Below are positions 17,877 through 25,548 of a stretch of 51,408 bases of DNA, piece by piece. The notes beneath the pieces were generated by a model. It did not search any database. It saw nothing but the letters and a program-made list of their open reading frames with translations, and was not told the DNA's origin. This DNA comes from JBOGOC01 sp050747525 (GTDB taxonomy: Bacteria > Acidobacteriota > Polarisedimenticolia > JACPZX01 > DASXTC01), in assembly GCA_050747525.1 (NCBI GenBank), contig JBOGOC010000094.1, positions 1 through 51,408 on the forward strand. Reading direction: 5' to 3'. Numbering within the stretch: position 1 is the stretch's first letter; every line of letters begins with the position of its first letter. Made by a program: the position numbers and the translations under genes.

Positions 17877-18898
17877 CCCGCCGCCACCTGGCGGTACAGG
17901 GTGAGGTAATCGGCCGCCATGCGCTGGACCGAGAAGCGGCGCTCGAAGACCTCCCGGCATCGTCGCCGATCGAGCGAGCGGGCGCGGCCCACCGCCTCGA
18001 GGGCCTCGTCCATGCCGTCCACGATGAAGCCGGTGACGCCGTCCTCCAGGATCTCCGGCACCGAGCCTCTGCGGAAGGCGATCACCGGCGTGCCGCAGGC
18101 CAGGGCCTCGATCATCACCAGGCCGAAGGGCTCGGGCCAGTCGATGGGGAAGAGCAGGGCCAGGGCATGCCCGAGGAAGTCGGCCTTCCGGTCCTCTCCG
18201 ATCTCCCCCACGTACTCCACCAGATCATGCCGACGCAGCAGAGGCTTGACCCGGGTCTCGAAGTATTCGAGGTTCGACTCGTCGATCTTCGCGGCGATGC
18301 GGAGAGGGATCCCCATCTCCAGGGCCAACTCCACCGCTCGATCCACGCGCTTCTCGGGGGAGATGCGCCCCAGGAAGGCCAGGTACGAGCCCGGCTCGAA
18401 GCGCGGCGTATACAGGCTCTCGGGAAGACCGTGATACACGGTGCCGAGCCAGTGCGCCACCGGCAGTGGCGCCCGCTGCGCGTCGGAGATGGAGACCACC
18501 GGCATGTCCTGGTACGCCCGGTACAGCGGCTGCAGATCGGGGATGTCCAGCCGCCCGTGCAGGGTGGTCAGCTGCGGCCTGCGGTGAACGCTGGAGGCCG
18601 CGAAGTGCAGGTAGTCGATGTGATGATGGACGACGTCGAACCGGTCGAGCCGGGTGTTCACCAGCTTCAGCATCCTCATGTGGTGGGCGAGCTGATCCTG
18701 GCACCCGTTGAGCCTGAGGGATTTCTCGCAGGCGGGCACCAGACGCGCGCTGGTGCGCGAGTCGCCGCTGGCGAACAGGGTGACCTCGTGTCCCTGGCGC
18801 ACCAGCTCCTCGGTGAGATACGACACCACACGCTCCGTGCCGCCGTAGCAGGCGGGAGGCACACTCTCGAATAGCGGGGCAACCTGGGCGATTCTCAT
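17873..18898 (-). CDS. Glycosyltransferase family 4 (GT-B fold)
   Basis: A 341-residue GT-B enzyme. The N-terminal domain starts MRIAQVAPLFESVPPACYGG with the family's glycine-rich GGTERVV turn; the C-terminal domain has GRISPEKRVDRAV, a VGEIGEDRK strand and the donor-site motif EPFGLVMIEALACGTPVIAF, typical of GT4 retaining transferases using NDP-sugars. Start ATG 18898 gives the standard N-terminus; ATGs at 18907 and 18949 are possible but add atypical residues. The stop overlaps the debranching enzyme start, so the two are made together. Donor and acceptor unknown. Confidence 0.85.
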   Translation of the reverse strand: MRIAQVAPLFESVPPACYGGTERVVSYLTEELVRQGHEVTLFASGDSRTSARLVPACEKSLRLNGCQDQLAHHMRMLKLVNTRLDRFDVVHHHIDYLHFAASSVHRRPQLTTLHGRLDIPDLQPLYRAYQDMPVVSISDAQRAPLPVAHWLGTVYHGLPESLYTPRFEPGSYLAFLGRISPEKRVDRAVELALEMGIPLRIAAKIDESNLEYFETRVKPLLRRHDLVEYVGEIGEDRKADFLGHALALLFPIDWPEPFGLVMIEALACGTPVIAFRRGSVPEILEDGVTGFIVDGMDEALEAVGRARSLDRRRCREVFERRFSVQRMAADYLTLYRQVAAG

Positions 18899-19017
18899 GA
18901 ATATCATGGCCCCCGTGGAAAGGCGAGGACCCCCAAGACTCTGAAACATGGTGGCCGGGCCCGCTATCGGGAGGAACCCTAGTCAGGACGGGCCGCGCAG
19001 GCGCGGCCGGGGCCCGG

Positions 19018-19863
19018 TCAGCGCGGGAAGAGGGCGACGACGGCGGGCAGGGTCACTCGCAAGCCGGGCATGGAGTGGTCGCCGCGGTCGTCCACGTGCC
19101 AGCCGCCGAACGACGTGTAGGAGAAGTCCCCCTGGCGCACGCACATCTGGGCTTCGTAGCCGCCGTCCATGGAGAGCGCCTGGAGCACGTTCAGATCGGA
19201 CCGCGACATCCAGTCCGCCAGCTCCCAGAGGGTCCACGCCCCTTCGGTGTGAAACAGCAGCAGGCGTCCGGTCCTGTCGATGGCGGCGGCCGATCGGCTC
19301 GCGTGCCAGTCGCTTCGGCGCACCCGCTTGCGCCCGTCGCGGTCCAGCAGCATGAACGACTGCATCGCCACCTGCCATGGACTGGTGTCGAGCTTGAAGG
19401 GGTCGTGCTCGAGATCCAGGATGGTGACACGCGGGCCCAAAGGCGTGGCTCGCGGCTCGCCCGCCAGCACCCCCTTCCAGTGCGGCAGCAGCTTCGTGCC
19501 CAGGTTGCGCCCTTGTTTCACGAAGATGCCCATCGGGATGCGGTCCGGGTAGTACTGCCCCGCGTTGAGCACCACGGCGGCGCCCGTCAGGCGCTGCCAT
19601 CCCTCCGCGTCGCGGGAGCCCTTGCCGGCCGCGGGTTCCGACTGATGGAACAGGTCGAGCCGCCAGCGCTCCGGATCGGCCCGCAGCACCACGACGCGCC
19701 GATCCCCCTTGCGCGCCCCCGACCCTCCGTCCATGGAGCGAAACTCCAGCCCCGGAGCGAGGGTGCGCCAGGGTGGGTGGGAAGCCGGAGCCGGCCCGGG
19801 CGCGGCGGTGGCCGCGGCCAGCGCCGCAGTGAGCAGGAGGCGAGAGGCGATCATCTGGCGCAT
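19018..19863 (-). CDS. Secreted phosphodiester glycosidase (NAGPA/DUF2233) domain protein
   Basis: A 281-residue protein with an N-terminal signal peptide (hydrophobic residues ~5-20, cleavage likely after an Ala-rich stretch). The rest matches the NAGPA-type fold: VVVLRADPERWRLDLF, VVLNAGQYYPD (the conserved asparagine turn), AAIDRTGRLLLFHTEG, and ALSMDGGYEAQM, equivalent to the family's D-G-G motif. The family founder removes GlcNAc from phosphodiesters; bacterial members may act on cell-envelope glycans. ATG 19863 is used; a second in-frame ATG at 19854 is possible. A TTGACA at 19892-19887 on this strand is a candidate -35, but the matching -10 (CACAGT) is poor and would place the transcript start inside the first codons. 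Confidence 0.8.
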   Translation of the reverse strand: MRQMIASRLLLTAALAAATAAPGPAPASHPPWRTLAPGLEFRSMDGGSGARKGDRRVVVLRADPERWRLDLFHQSEPAAGKGSRDAEGWQRLTGAAVVLNAGQYYPDRIPMGIFVKQGRNLGTKLLPHWKGVLAGEPRATPLGPRVTILDLEHDPFKLDTSPWQVAMQSFMLLDRDGRKRVRRSDWHASRSAAAIDRTGRLLLFHTEGAWTLWELADWMSRSDLNVLQALSMDGGYEAQMCVRQGDFSYTSFGGWHVDDRGDHSMPGLRVTLPAVVALFPR

Positions 19864-19910
19864 ACTGTGAATCCGGTTCGCCGGCCTGTCAAATCAATAG
19901 AGGAGGCTCC

Positions 19911-20468
19911 ATGCGTCGCCTTGCCATCGGGCTCGCCCTGTGTCTCGTGATCGCCGCCGCCCTGCGCCTGGCTCCCGCCCGCGCGGCCGGAGACGAAGAG
20001 ATCCGTCCCGTGCTTGTCACCAACTTCCCCGAGTCGCAGAAGGTCGAAGGGTCGGTCTCCATCGTGGGCCCCCTGAGGCAGGCGGCCCTCGCCCACATCC
20101 CGGATATCGAGGTCCCCCCCGTGAAGCCGGACGATCCTCGCCGGCTGGTGTCCGCCGGGGTCCTCACCACCGACGGGTTCGCGGCCATCGTGCTGAGCCT
20201 GGCGGGAAGCACCAAGGGACGCGCCCCGAAGCCGGGTGAGGTGGGAGCTCTGCTGGTTCCCGACGAGGATCCGATCCTGCGCGTGCTGGACGAGCAGGGG
20301 CTGCTGCAGTTCCCCCTGGAGGTGAAGGCCCCGGTGGCCCTCAACACCGTGATCTTCAGCTCGGCCCAGGAGCGCCGGGTGGTGGCCTTCCCCCGGTACC
20401 GGGTCCTTCTGTACAACACAAGCGATCGCACGATGACGGTGGACCTGTTCGCCTACCTGACCATGTGA
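19911..20468 (+). CDS. Secreted protein of unknown function
   Basis: A 185-residue protein with a clear signal peptide (MRRLAIGLALCLVIAAA..., cleavage probably after ARA near residue 25). The mature part has no Cys and no motif I recognise; it contains regular beta-strand-like segments (RPVLVTNFPESQKVEGSVSI, YRVLLYNTSDRTMTVDLFAY) consistent with a small beta-sandwich. AGAGGAGG lies seven bases ahead of the ATG. It is divergent from the NAGPA-like gene and ends six bases before the sucC promoter -35. Function not assigned. Confidence 0.75.
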   Translation: MRRLAIGLALCLVIAAALRLAPARAAGDEEIRPVLVTNFPESQKVEGSVSIVGPLRQAALAHIPDIEVPPVKPDDPRRLVSAGVLTTDGFAAIVLSLAGSTKGRAPKPGEVGALLVPDEDPILRVLDEQGLLQFPLEVKAPVALNTVIFSSAQERRVVAFPRYRVLLYNTSDRTMTVDLFAYLTM

Positions 20469-20474
20469 GGCGCG

Positions 20475-20503
20475 TTGACCCCCCGGGGCCCCCTTCTTAT
20501 AAT
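20475..20503 (+). promoter_or_regulatory. Near-consensus sigma70 promoter of sucC-sucD-ndk
   Basis: TTGACC (20475-20480), exactly 17 bp, TATAAT (20498-20503). AGGAG at 20518-20522 then serves the GTG at 20532. The promoter match is strong, so the operon is probably highly and constitutively transcribed. Confidence 0.8.
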
Positions 20504-20531
20504 GGCGCCCTCTTTCCAGGAGCCATCCACC

Positions 20532-21698
20532 GTGAAAATCCACGAGTACCAGGCGAAGGCCGTTCTGCGGCGCCACGGAGTGGCGGTCCCCAGAGGCGAA
20601 GTGATCACCGATGCCGCGCAGGCCCGGCGCGTGGCCGCCGAACTGGGCGGGCGCGTCGTGGTGAAGGCGCAGATCCACGCGGGTGGGCGCGGCAAGGGGG
20701 GCGGCGTGAAGCTGGCCGAGACTCCCGAGCAGGCCGAGACGCACGCCCGCGCCATCCTGGGGATGCGTCTGGTGACCCCTCAGACCGGCCCGGACGGCCG
20801 CATCGTGCAGCGGGTGCTCATCGAAGAGGCGCTGGAGCGGGAGCGCGAGCTGTACGTCGCGCTGCTGGTCGATCGCTCCTCCGAGCAGCCCATCCTGATC
20901 GCCAGCAGCGCCGGCGGGATGGAGATCGAAGAGGTCGCGGCGAAGACTCCCGAGCTGATCCTCAAGCAGGCGGTGCATCCCGCCCTGGGGTTCCAGCCCT
21001 GGCAGGGGCGCGCCCTCGCTCTGGGGATCGGGCTGGGCGGCAAGCTGATGCCGCAGGCGGTGTCGGTGATGGCCGGCATGTACCGGGCCTTCGAGGCCTG
21101 TGACGCGTCGCTGGTGGAGATCAACCCGCTGGTCAGCACGCCGGACGGCCGGGTGCTGGCGCTCGACGCCAAGATGTCCCTGGACGACAACGCCATGTAC
21201 CGGCATCCCGATCTCAAGGAGCTGCGCGACATCGCCGAGGAGGAGCCGCTGGAGGTGGAGGCCTCGGCCCACGCCATCAACTACATCAAGCTCAACGGCA
21301 ACGTGGGATGCATGGTGAACGGGGCCGGCCTGGCCATGGCCACGATGGACATCATCAAGCTGGCGGGTGGCGAGCCGGCCAACTTCCTGGACGTGGGAGG
21401 AGGCGCCACCGCGGGGCAGGTGACTCAGGCGTTCCGCATCATCCTGTCGGACGCCCACGTCAAAGCGGTGCTCATCAACATCTTCGGAGGCATTATGCGC
21501 TGCGACGTGGTGGCGCAGGGGGTGGTGGAGGCCGCATCGCAGGTGGGCGTGAAGATCCCCGTGGTGGTGAGGCTCGAGGGGACCAACAAGGAAGAAGGGG
21601 CCCGCATCCTCAAGGACTCGGGGCTCGGCTTCACGGTAGCGGAGGGCATGCGGGACGCCGCGGAGAAGGTGGTGGCCCTGGCGGAGGGACGGCGATGA
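20532..21698 (+). CDS. sucC: Succinyl-CoA synthetase beta subunit
   Basis: Beta subunit of succinate-CoA ligase (ADP/GDP-forming) of the TCA cycle, pairing with SucD. The 388-residue length is standard. An ATP-grasp N-terminus starts VKIHEYQAKAVLRRHGV, with QIHAGGRGKGGGVKLAET, NPLVSTPDGRVLALDAKMSL, and the C-terminal flavodoxin-like part with DVGGGATAGQV and NIFGGIMRCDVVA. I chose GTG 20532 because AGGAG is correctly spaced and the N-terminus matches the family; the frame opens 57 bases earlier, inside the promoter. Overlaps sucD by ATGA. Confidence 0.96.
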   Translation: MKIHEYQAKAVLRRHGVAVPRGEVITDAAQARRVAAELGGRVVVKAQIHAGGRGKGGGVKLAETPEQAETHARAILGMRLVTPQTGPDGRIVQRVLIEEALERERELYVALLVDRSSEQPILIASSAGGMEIEEVAAKTPELILKQAVHPALGFQPWQGRALALGIGLGGKLMPQAVSVMAGMYRAFEACDASLVEINPLVSTPDGRVLALDAKMSLDDNAMYRHPDLKELRDIAEEEPLEVEASAHAINYIKLNGNVGCMVNGAGLAMATMDIIKLAGGEPANFLDVGGGATAGQVTQAFRIILSDAHVKAVLINIFGGIMRCDVVAQGVVEAASQVGVKIPVVVRLEGTNKEEGARILKDSGLGFTVAEGMRDAAEKVVALAEGRR

Positions 21699-22576
21699 GC
21701 GTCCTGGTCGACAGAAAGAGCCGCATCGTGGTGCAGGGGCTCACCGGGAAGGAGGGGACCTTCCACGCCCGGGCGTGCAAGGCGTATCACGACACCGCCA
21801 TCGTGGCGGGGGTCACCCCCGGCAAGGGGGGCCAGGCGGTGGACGACATCCCCGTGTACGACACCGTCGCCGAGGCGGTGGCGAAGCAGCGCGTCAACGT
21901 GTCGCTCATCTTCGTGCCGCCGGCGTTCGCGGCGGACGCGGTGCTGGAGGCGGCCGCCGCCGGCGTGGAGCTCGTCGTCTGCATCAGCGAGGGGATCCCC
22001 ACGCTGGACATGCTGAAGGTGAAGTCGTGGCTGCGCGGCACGCGCACGCGGCTCATCGGGCCCAACTGCCCGGGGGTCATCTCTCCCGAGCTGGCCAAGG
22101 TGGGGATCATGCCGGGGCGCATCCACAAGCGCGGCGCGGTGGGCGTCGTGTCGCGCAGCGGAACGCTCACCTACGAAGGGGTGGATCAGCTCACGCGCCG
22201 CGGGATCGGCCAGAGCACCTGCATCGGCATCGGAGGCGATCCGATCGTGGGGACCACCTTCATCGACGCCCTCACCTTGTTCCAGAAGGACCCGGAGACC
22301 CGCGCGGTGCTGATGATCGGCGAGATAGGCGGGACCGCCGAAGAGGAGGCCGCGGAGTACGTGCGCCGCGAGATGAACAAGCCCGTGGTGGCCTTCGTGG
22401 CCGGGCGCACCGCCCCTCCCGGGAAGCGCATGGGTCATGCCGGCGCCATCATCGCCGGGGGGAAGGGGACCGCCGCCGAGAAGTCCGAGGCGCTGCGCGC
22501 GGCGGGGATCACGGTGGCCGACAGCCCGGCGGTGCTGGGCGAAACCGTCGAGCGCGTGCTCGCGAAGAGGAGCTGA
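21695..22576 (+). CDS. sucD: Succinyl-CoA synthetase alpha subunit
   Basis: Alpha subunit of succinate-CoA ligase, carrying the CoA-binding Rossmann domain and the phosphohistidine. The 293-residue protein shows VQGLTGKEGTFH and VTPGKGG in the CoA domain, GPNCPGVISP, and GKRMGHAGAIIAGGKGT, where the His of MGHAGAI (about residue 248) is the residue phosphorylated during catalysis. ATG 21695 overlaps the sucC stop, and ndk follows after five bases, so the three genes form one unit. Confidence 0.96.
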   Translation: MSVLVDRKSRIVVQGLTGKEGTFHARACKAYHDTAIVAGVTPGKGGQAVDDIPVYDTVAEAVAKQRVNVSLIFVPPAFAADAVLEAAAAGVELVVCISEGIPTLDMLKVKSWLRGTRTRLIGPNCPGVISPELAKVGIMPGRIHKRGAVGVVSRSGTLTYEGVDQLTRRGIGQSTCIGIGGDPIVGTTFIDALTLFQKDPETRAVLMIGEIGGTAEEEAAEYVRREMNKPVVAFVAGRTAPPGKRMGHAGAIIAGGKGTAAEKSEALRAAGITVADSPAVLGETVERVLAKRS

Positions 22577-22581
22577 CCGGA

Positions 22582-22998
22582 ATGAAGCAACGCACACTCA
22601 CCATCATCAAGCCCGACGGCGTGCAGCAGAAGGTCGCCGGGAAGGTGATCGCCCACTTCGAGGAGGCCGGCTTCCGCCTGGTGGCCGCCCGCCTCGTGCA
22701 TCTCACCAGGAAGGAAGCCGAGGGGTTCTACGCCGTGCACCGCGAGCGCCCGTTCTTCGAGGCGCTCACGACCTTCATGTCGTCGGGGCCCTGCATTCCC
22801 ATGGTGCTGGAAGGGGAGGACGCCATCTCCCGTCTGCGCGCCCTGATGGGAGCCACCGATCCGGCCAAGGCCGACCCCGGCACGATCCGCAAGCTGTACG
22901 CCACCAACGTGGAGCGCAACGTCGTGCACGGCTCCGACTCGCCCGAGTCGGCGGCCACGGAGATCCGGTACTTCTTCTCCGACCTGGAGATGGTCTGA
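22582..22998 (+). CDS. ndk: Nucleoside diphosphate kinase
   Basis: Ndk moves gamma-phosphate between NTPs and NDPs through a phosphohistidine. The 138-residue protein starts MKQRTLTIIKPDGV, has ATDPAKADPGTIR and the active-site NVVHGSDS with His116. It follows sucD by five bases; succinyl-CoA synthetase makes NTP and Ndk balances the pool, a metabolic pairing seen in several phyla. The ribosome-binding GAGGAG lies within the end of sucD. Confidence 0.97.
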   Translation: MKQRTLTIIKPDGVQQKVAGKVIAHFEEAGFRLVAARLVHLTRKEAEGFYAVHRERPFFEALTTFMSSGPCIPMVLEGEDAISRLRALMGATDPAKADPGTIRKLYATNVERNVVHGSDSPESAATEIRYFFSDLEMV

Positions 22999-23063
22999 CG
23001 CGGGTCCTTTCGCTGCCGGGCCCCGCTTCGGGATCTCCTCTCATACGTCTCTGCCTCGCCCGC

Positions 23064-23783
23064 GTGCGCGTCGCCGCGGGAGACACCGCGCTCACCGATC
23101 TCTCGGCGGGCGAGCGCGCCTTGCTGCCGCGCGGCGCGTCGGCCGGCGCGCGACGCGACTTCGTCGCCGGGCGCCGTGCCGCCCATGCCCTGCTGCCGGG
23201 CAGCGAGGTCCTGCGCGGGCCCCATGGCGAGCCGCGCCTGACGGGCGCCCGTTTCGCGGGGGTCGCCTTCTCCATCGCGCACACCGGGGGGACGGGGCTG
23301 GCCGCATGCGTGGAAGGCGCAGGCTGGAGGCTCGGCGTGGACATCGAGCGTCGCCGGGCCCTGCCGCCGGGGGTTGCCGCCCGGGTGCTGACCGATCGCG
23401 AGCGTCGCCGGATCGCGCGGGCCCCCGCGCGCCAGCGGGGCGAGCTTCAGATGGCCCACTGGGTGCTGAAGGAGGCGGCCCTCAAGGCGTGCGGGGTGAA
23501 GGTGGCGCGGCTGCTGACGGCTCCCGCCACCGTGGAGGTGGCCCGGCTCTCACGCACCGGCTGGGGACGGCTGATCCTCGAAGCGCGGGGAGAGGCCGCG
23601 GGGAGGGTCGCGCGCCGCGGCGGGGCCCTCATCGGGGTGGCGCTGGTGCCGGACGCATCCCGGCCGGGATCGAGGCGTCCACCTGGCGCGCCAGCTCGTC
23701 GAGCTTCCCGGCGAAGTTATGGGCCGCCCCCGGCACGGGGAGCAAGCGCGCGCCGGAAGGGACGGCCGCGGCCAGCGCCATGA
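23064..23783 (+). CDS. 4'-phosphopantetheinyl transferase (Sfp/AcpT-like)
   Basis: Transfers phosphopantetheine from CoA to a serine of carrier proteins. The core shows RRDFVAGRRAAHALL, FSIAHTGGTGLAACVE, LGVDIERRR (Mg-binding D-x-E) and WVLKEAALKACGV (the W-x-x-KEA motif). The start is doubtful: GTG 23064 is the first standard codon, but RLCLARVRV upstream looks like the family's first strand, and a CTG at 22995 would overlap the ndk stop in the CTGA manner. The conserved core ends near ALVPD (about 23655); the last ~40 residues are Arg/Pro-rich and run 155 bp into the convergent hydrolase gene, so the stop was probably lost. Confidence 0.8.
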   Translation: MRVAAGDTALTDLSAGERALLPRGASAGARRDFVAGRRAAHALLPGSEVLRGPHGEPRLTGARFAGVAFSIAHTGGTGLAACVEGAGWRLGVDIERRRALPPGVAARVLTDRERRRIARAPARQRGELQMAHWVLKEAALKACGVKVARLLTAPATVEVARLSRTGWGRLILEARGEAAGRVARRGGALIGVALVPDASRPGSRRPPGAPARRASRRSYGPPPARGASARRKGRPRPAP

Positions 23784-24288
23784 CCATCGGCAGCGGGCCG
23801 AAGGCGTCGTTCTCTCCCTGGATGATCGACAGAGGCTTGGGGCAGCGCGTCAAGAACATGGCGTTGTCCATCACCAGCGGCACGCCGATGCCGATGAGCG
23901 CGTGCACCGAGGACGCGGCGCACCCGGCCCGCAGGCCCACGCTCGCGCCGAACGAATAGCCGGCCAGCAGCAGCGGGAGCCCCGCGTAGCGCTCCTCCAG
24001 GAAGCGCAGGGCGGTCAGGGCGTCGCCCACCTCCCCCTTGCCACCGTCGTGCCTCCCGTCGCTCAGCCCCACGCCGCGGAAGTTGAACCGCAGCACCGGG
24101 AGCCCGGCCCGCACGATGGCCTCTCCGGCCGCGTGCACGACCTTGTTGTGCATGGTGCCGCCGAACAGGGGATGAGGGTGGCACACCACGGCAGCCGCCG
24201 CCGGCTCCGGCTCACCGGACGGGATCTTGAGGAAGGCCTCCAGCCGCCCGGCCTCTCCCTGCAGCAGGAAGTTCTCGATGCGTCCCAC
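23629..24288 (-). CDS. Alpha/beta hydrolase (COG2945-like)
   Basis: A 219-residue cytoplasmic alpha/beta hydrolase. The opening VGRIENFLLQG, then CHPHPLFGGTMHNKVV, FNFRGVGLSDG, the nucleophile elbow AGYSFGAS (Ser), the acid in GENDAFGPL, and the His in AAHNFAGKLDE complete the triad. GTG 24288 starts just ahead of the conserved region; the frame is open to 24579 but that sequence carries the divergent SPFH promoter. The 3' end overlaps the PPTase gene by 155 bp in opposite orientation. Physiological substrate unknown. Confidence 0.85.
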   Translation of the reverse strand: MGRIENFLLQGEAGRLEAFLKIPSGEPEPAAAAVVCHPHPLFGGTMHNKVVHAAGEAIVRAGLPVLRFNFRGVGLSDGRHDGGKGEVGDALTALRFLEERYAGLPLLLAGYSFGASVGLRAGCAASSVHALIGIGVPLVMDNAMFLTRCPKPLSIIQGENDAFGPLPMVMALAAAVPSGARLLPVPGAAHNFAGKLDELARQVDASIPAGMRPAPAPPR

Positions 24289-24330
24289 GTCGGTGCGCCC
24301 CGGCGCGCAGTATGCCTTTTCGGGCGCCCC

Positions 24331-24359
24331 TTGACAGCGTGATTGCAAAGTGATATCAC
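24331..24359 (+). promoter_or_regulatory. Sigma70 promoter of the SPFH-RHH operon
   Basis: TTGACA (24331-24336), 17-bp spacer, TATCAC (24354-24359). The -10 lies inside a perfect palindrome, so it is likely blocked when the operator is bound. Confidence 0.7.
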
Positions 24360-24368
24360 TACGATATC
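24349..24368 (+). promoter_or_regulatory. Operator with two GATATC cores one helical turn apart
   Basis: A perfect 12-bp palindrome, AGTGATATCACT (24349-24360), covers the -10. A second palindromic GATATC core follows at 24363-24368, exactly 11 bp centre to centre from the first (24352-24357). Two adjacent dimer sites on one helix face suit ribbon-helix-helix repressors; the RHH protein encoded in the operon is the natural candidate (inference). Confidence 0.55.
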
Positions 24369-24385
24369 TCAGTGGAGGTCCTTCG

Positions 24386-25255
24386 ATGATCAAGGAAAGG
24401 GAATTGCGGGCCGTCTCGGGCTGGCCGGTCGTGGCGATCCTGCTCCCCGTGCTGATCGCGGCGGTGGTGTTCCTGATCCGGTCGGCAGTGGTGCAGAGCG
24501 GGACCATGGCCATCGTGGCCGGCGTCGTCCTGCTGCTGGACTGTTTCCTGCTGGCCGGGTTCTTCGTGGTGAACCCCAATGAGGGGCGAGTGCTCCAGCT
24601 GTTCGGGGACTACGTGGGGACCGCGCGCGTCCCGGGTTTGAGGTACGCCAATCCGCTCTACACCAAGAGGCGCGTGTCGCTGAGGGTGCGCAACTTCGAG
24701 AGCGCACGGCTCAAGGTCAACGACACGGACGGCAACCCCATCGAGATCGCCGCGGTGATCGTGTGGCGCGTGGTGGACACCGCCGAGGCGATCTTCGAGG
24801 TGGACAACTACGAGAACTACGTCCACGTGCAGAGCGAGGCGGCCCTGCGCAACATGGCCACCAGCTATCCCTACGACACTCACGAGGACGGGAAGCTCTC
24901 GCTGCGAGGGAACACGATGGAAATTGCCGCCCACCTCAAGACGGAGATCCAGGACCGGCTCACCAAGGCCGGCGTGGAGATCGTGGAATCGCGCATCAGC
25001 CACCTGGCCTACGCGCCCGAGATCGCCTCCGCCATGCTGCAGCGCCAGCAGGCCGGGGCCATCATCGCGGCGCGCGCGAAGATCGTCGAAGGGGCGGTCG
25101 GCATGGTGCAGATGGCGCTGGCCCGGCTGGCCGCCGACAAGATCGTCGAGCTGGACGATGAGCGCCGCGCCGCCATGGTGAGCAACCTCCTGGTGGTGCT
25201 GTGCGGTCATCAGGCCCCTCAGCCCGTTGTCAACACCGGCACCATGTATCCCTGA
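24386..25255 (+). CDS. SPFH/Band 7 (stomatin/prohibitin-like) membrane protein
   Basis: A 289-residue membrane-anchored scaffold protein. Two hydrophobic segments (about residues 10-33 and 38-58) lead into the SPFH domain starting VVNPNEGRVLQLFGDYVG, with VNDTDGNPIEIAAVIVWRVV and a long helix RQQAGAIIAARAKIVEGAVG. SPFH proteins form oligomeric rings at membranes and organise microdomains. I start at ATG 24386 because GGAGG precedes it; the ATG at 24350 would lie in the operator. The RHH gene follows after 11 bases, so they share an mRNA. Confidence 0.88.
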   Translation: MIKERELRAVSGWPVVAILLPVLIAAVVFLIRSAVVQSGTMAIVAGVVLLLDCFLLAGFFVVNPNEGRVLQLFGDYVGTARVPGLRYANPLYTKRRVSLRVRNFESARLKVNDTDGNPIEIAAVIVWRVVDTAEAIFEVDNYENYVHVQSEAALRNMATSYPYDTHEDGKLSLRGNTMEIAAHLKTEIQDRLTKAGVEIVESRISHLAYAPEIASAMLQRQQAGAIIAARAKIVEGAVGMVQMALARLAADKIVELDDERRAAMVSNLLVVLCGHQAPQPVVNTGTMYP

Positions 25256-25266
25256 AGCGAGGCGTG

Positions 25267-25464
25267 ATGGCGGAGCGAAAGCCCTTCCTGCTGCGGATCG
25301 ACCCCGACGTGCTGGAGTCGCTTCAGCGCTGGGCCGCCGACGAGCTGCGCAGCCTCAACGGGCAGATCGAGTTCGTGCTGCGGCGATCGCTGATGGAAGC
25401 CGGGCGACTGAAGCCGCCTCCTTCTGGAGGCGGCGGGGGAGGCGGGCAGCGGCGCAGCCGGTGA
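25267..25464 (+). CDS. Arc-like ribbon-helix-helix DNA-binding protein
   Basis: A 65-residue protein whose first 48 residues fit the RHH fold: a short beta strand (KPFLLRIDPDV), helix A (LESLQRWAADELRS), and helix B (LNGQIEFVLRRSLMEAG). Such proteins are dimeric repressors, often autoregulators or antitoxins. The tail is a run of seven glycines and arginines. No toxin-like gene adjoins; the only partner is SPFH. ATG 25267 is preferred (a GTG at 25264 is equally possible). Autoregulation through the 24349-24368 site is inference. Confidence 0.8.
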   Translation: MAERKPFLLRIDPDVLESLQRWAADELRSLNGQIEFVLRRSLMEAGRLKPPPSGGGGGGGQRRSR

Positions 25465-25476
25465 GCCCGCGCCAGG

Positions 25477-25521
25477 AAAAAGAGAAGGCCCGCTCCCCCC
25501 GGCCGGCAGGGAGAGCGGGCC
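25477..25521 (-). terminator. Rho-independent terminator read on the minus strand
   Basis: A perfect 9-bp stem (GGCCCGCTC at 25487-25495 with GAGCGGGCC at 25513-25521) is followed on the minus strand by TTCTCTTTTT (25486-25477). On the plus strand no T-tract follows. It fits the end of the deleted minus-strand gene whose last codons remain at 25549-25612, and may also slow plus-strand transcripts from the RHH gene. Confidence 0.65.
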
Positions 25522-25548
25522 CCGACCGCAGCGAACGTGAGCCGGCCG

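Noticed and set aside
25267..25464. RHH protein as antitoxin of a type II toxin-antitoxin pair
   Set aside because: No toxin-sized gene adjoins it; upstream is an SPFH scaffold protein and downstream is a gene remnant.
25477..25521. Hairpin as the plus-strand terminator of the SPFH-RHH operon
   Set aside because: The T-tract lies only on the minus strand; on the plus strand the hairpin is followed by GC-rich sequence.
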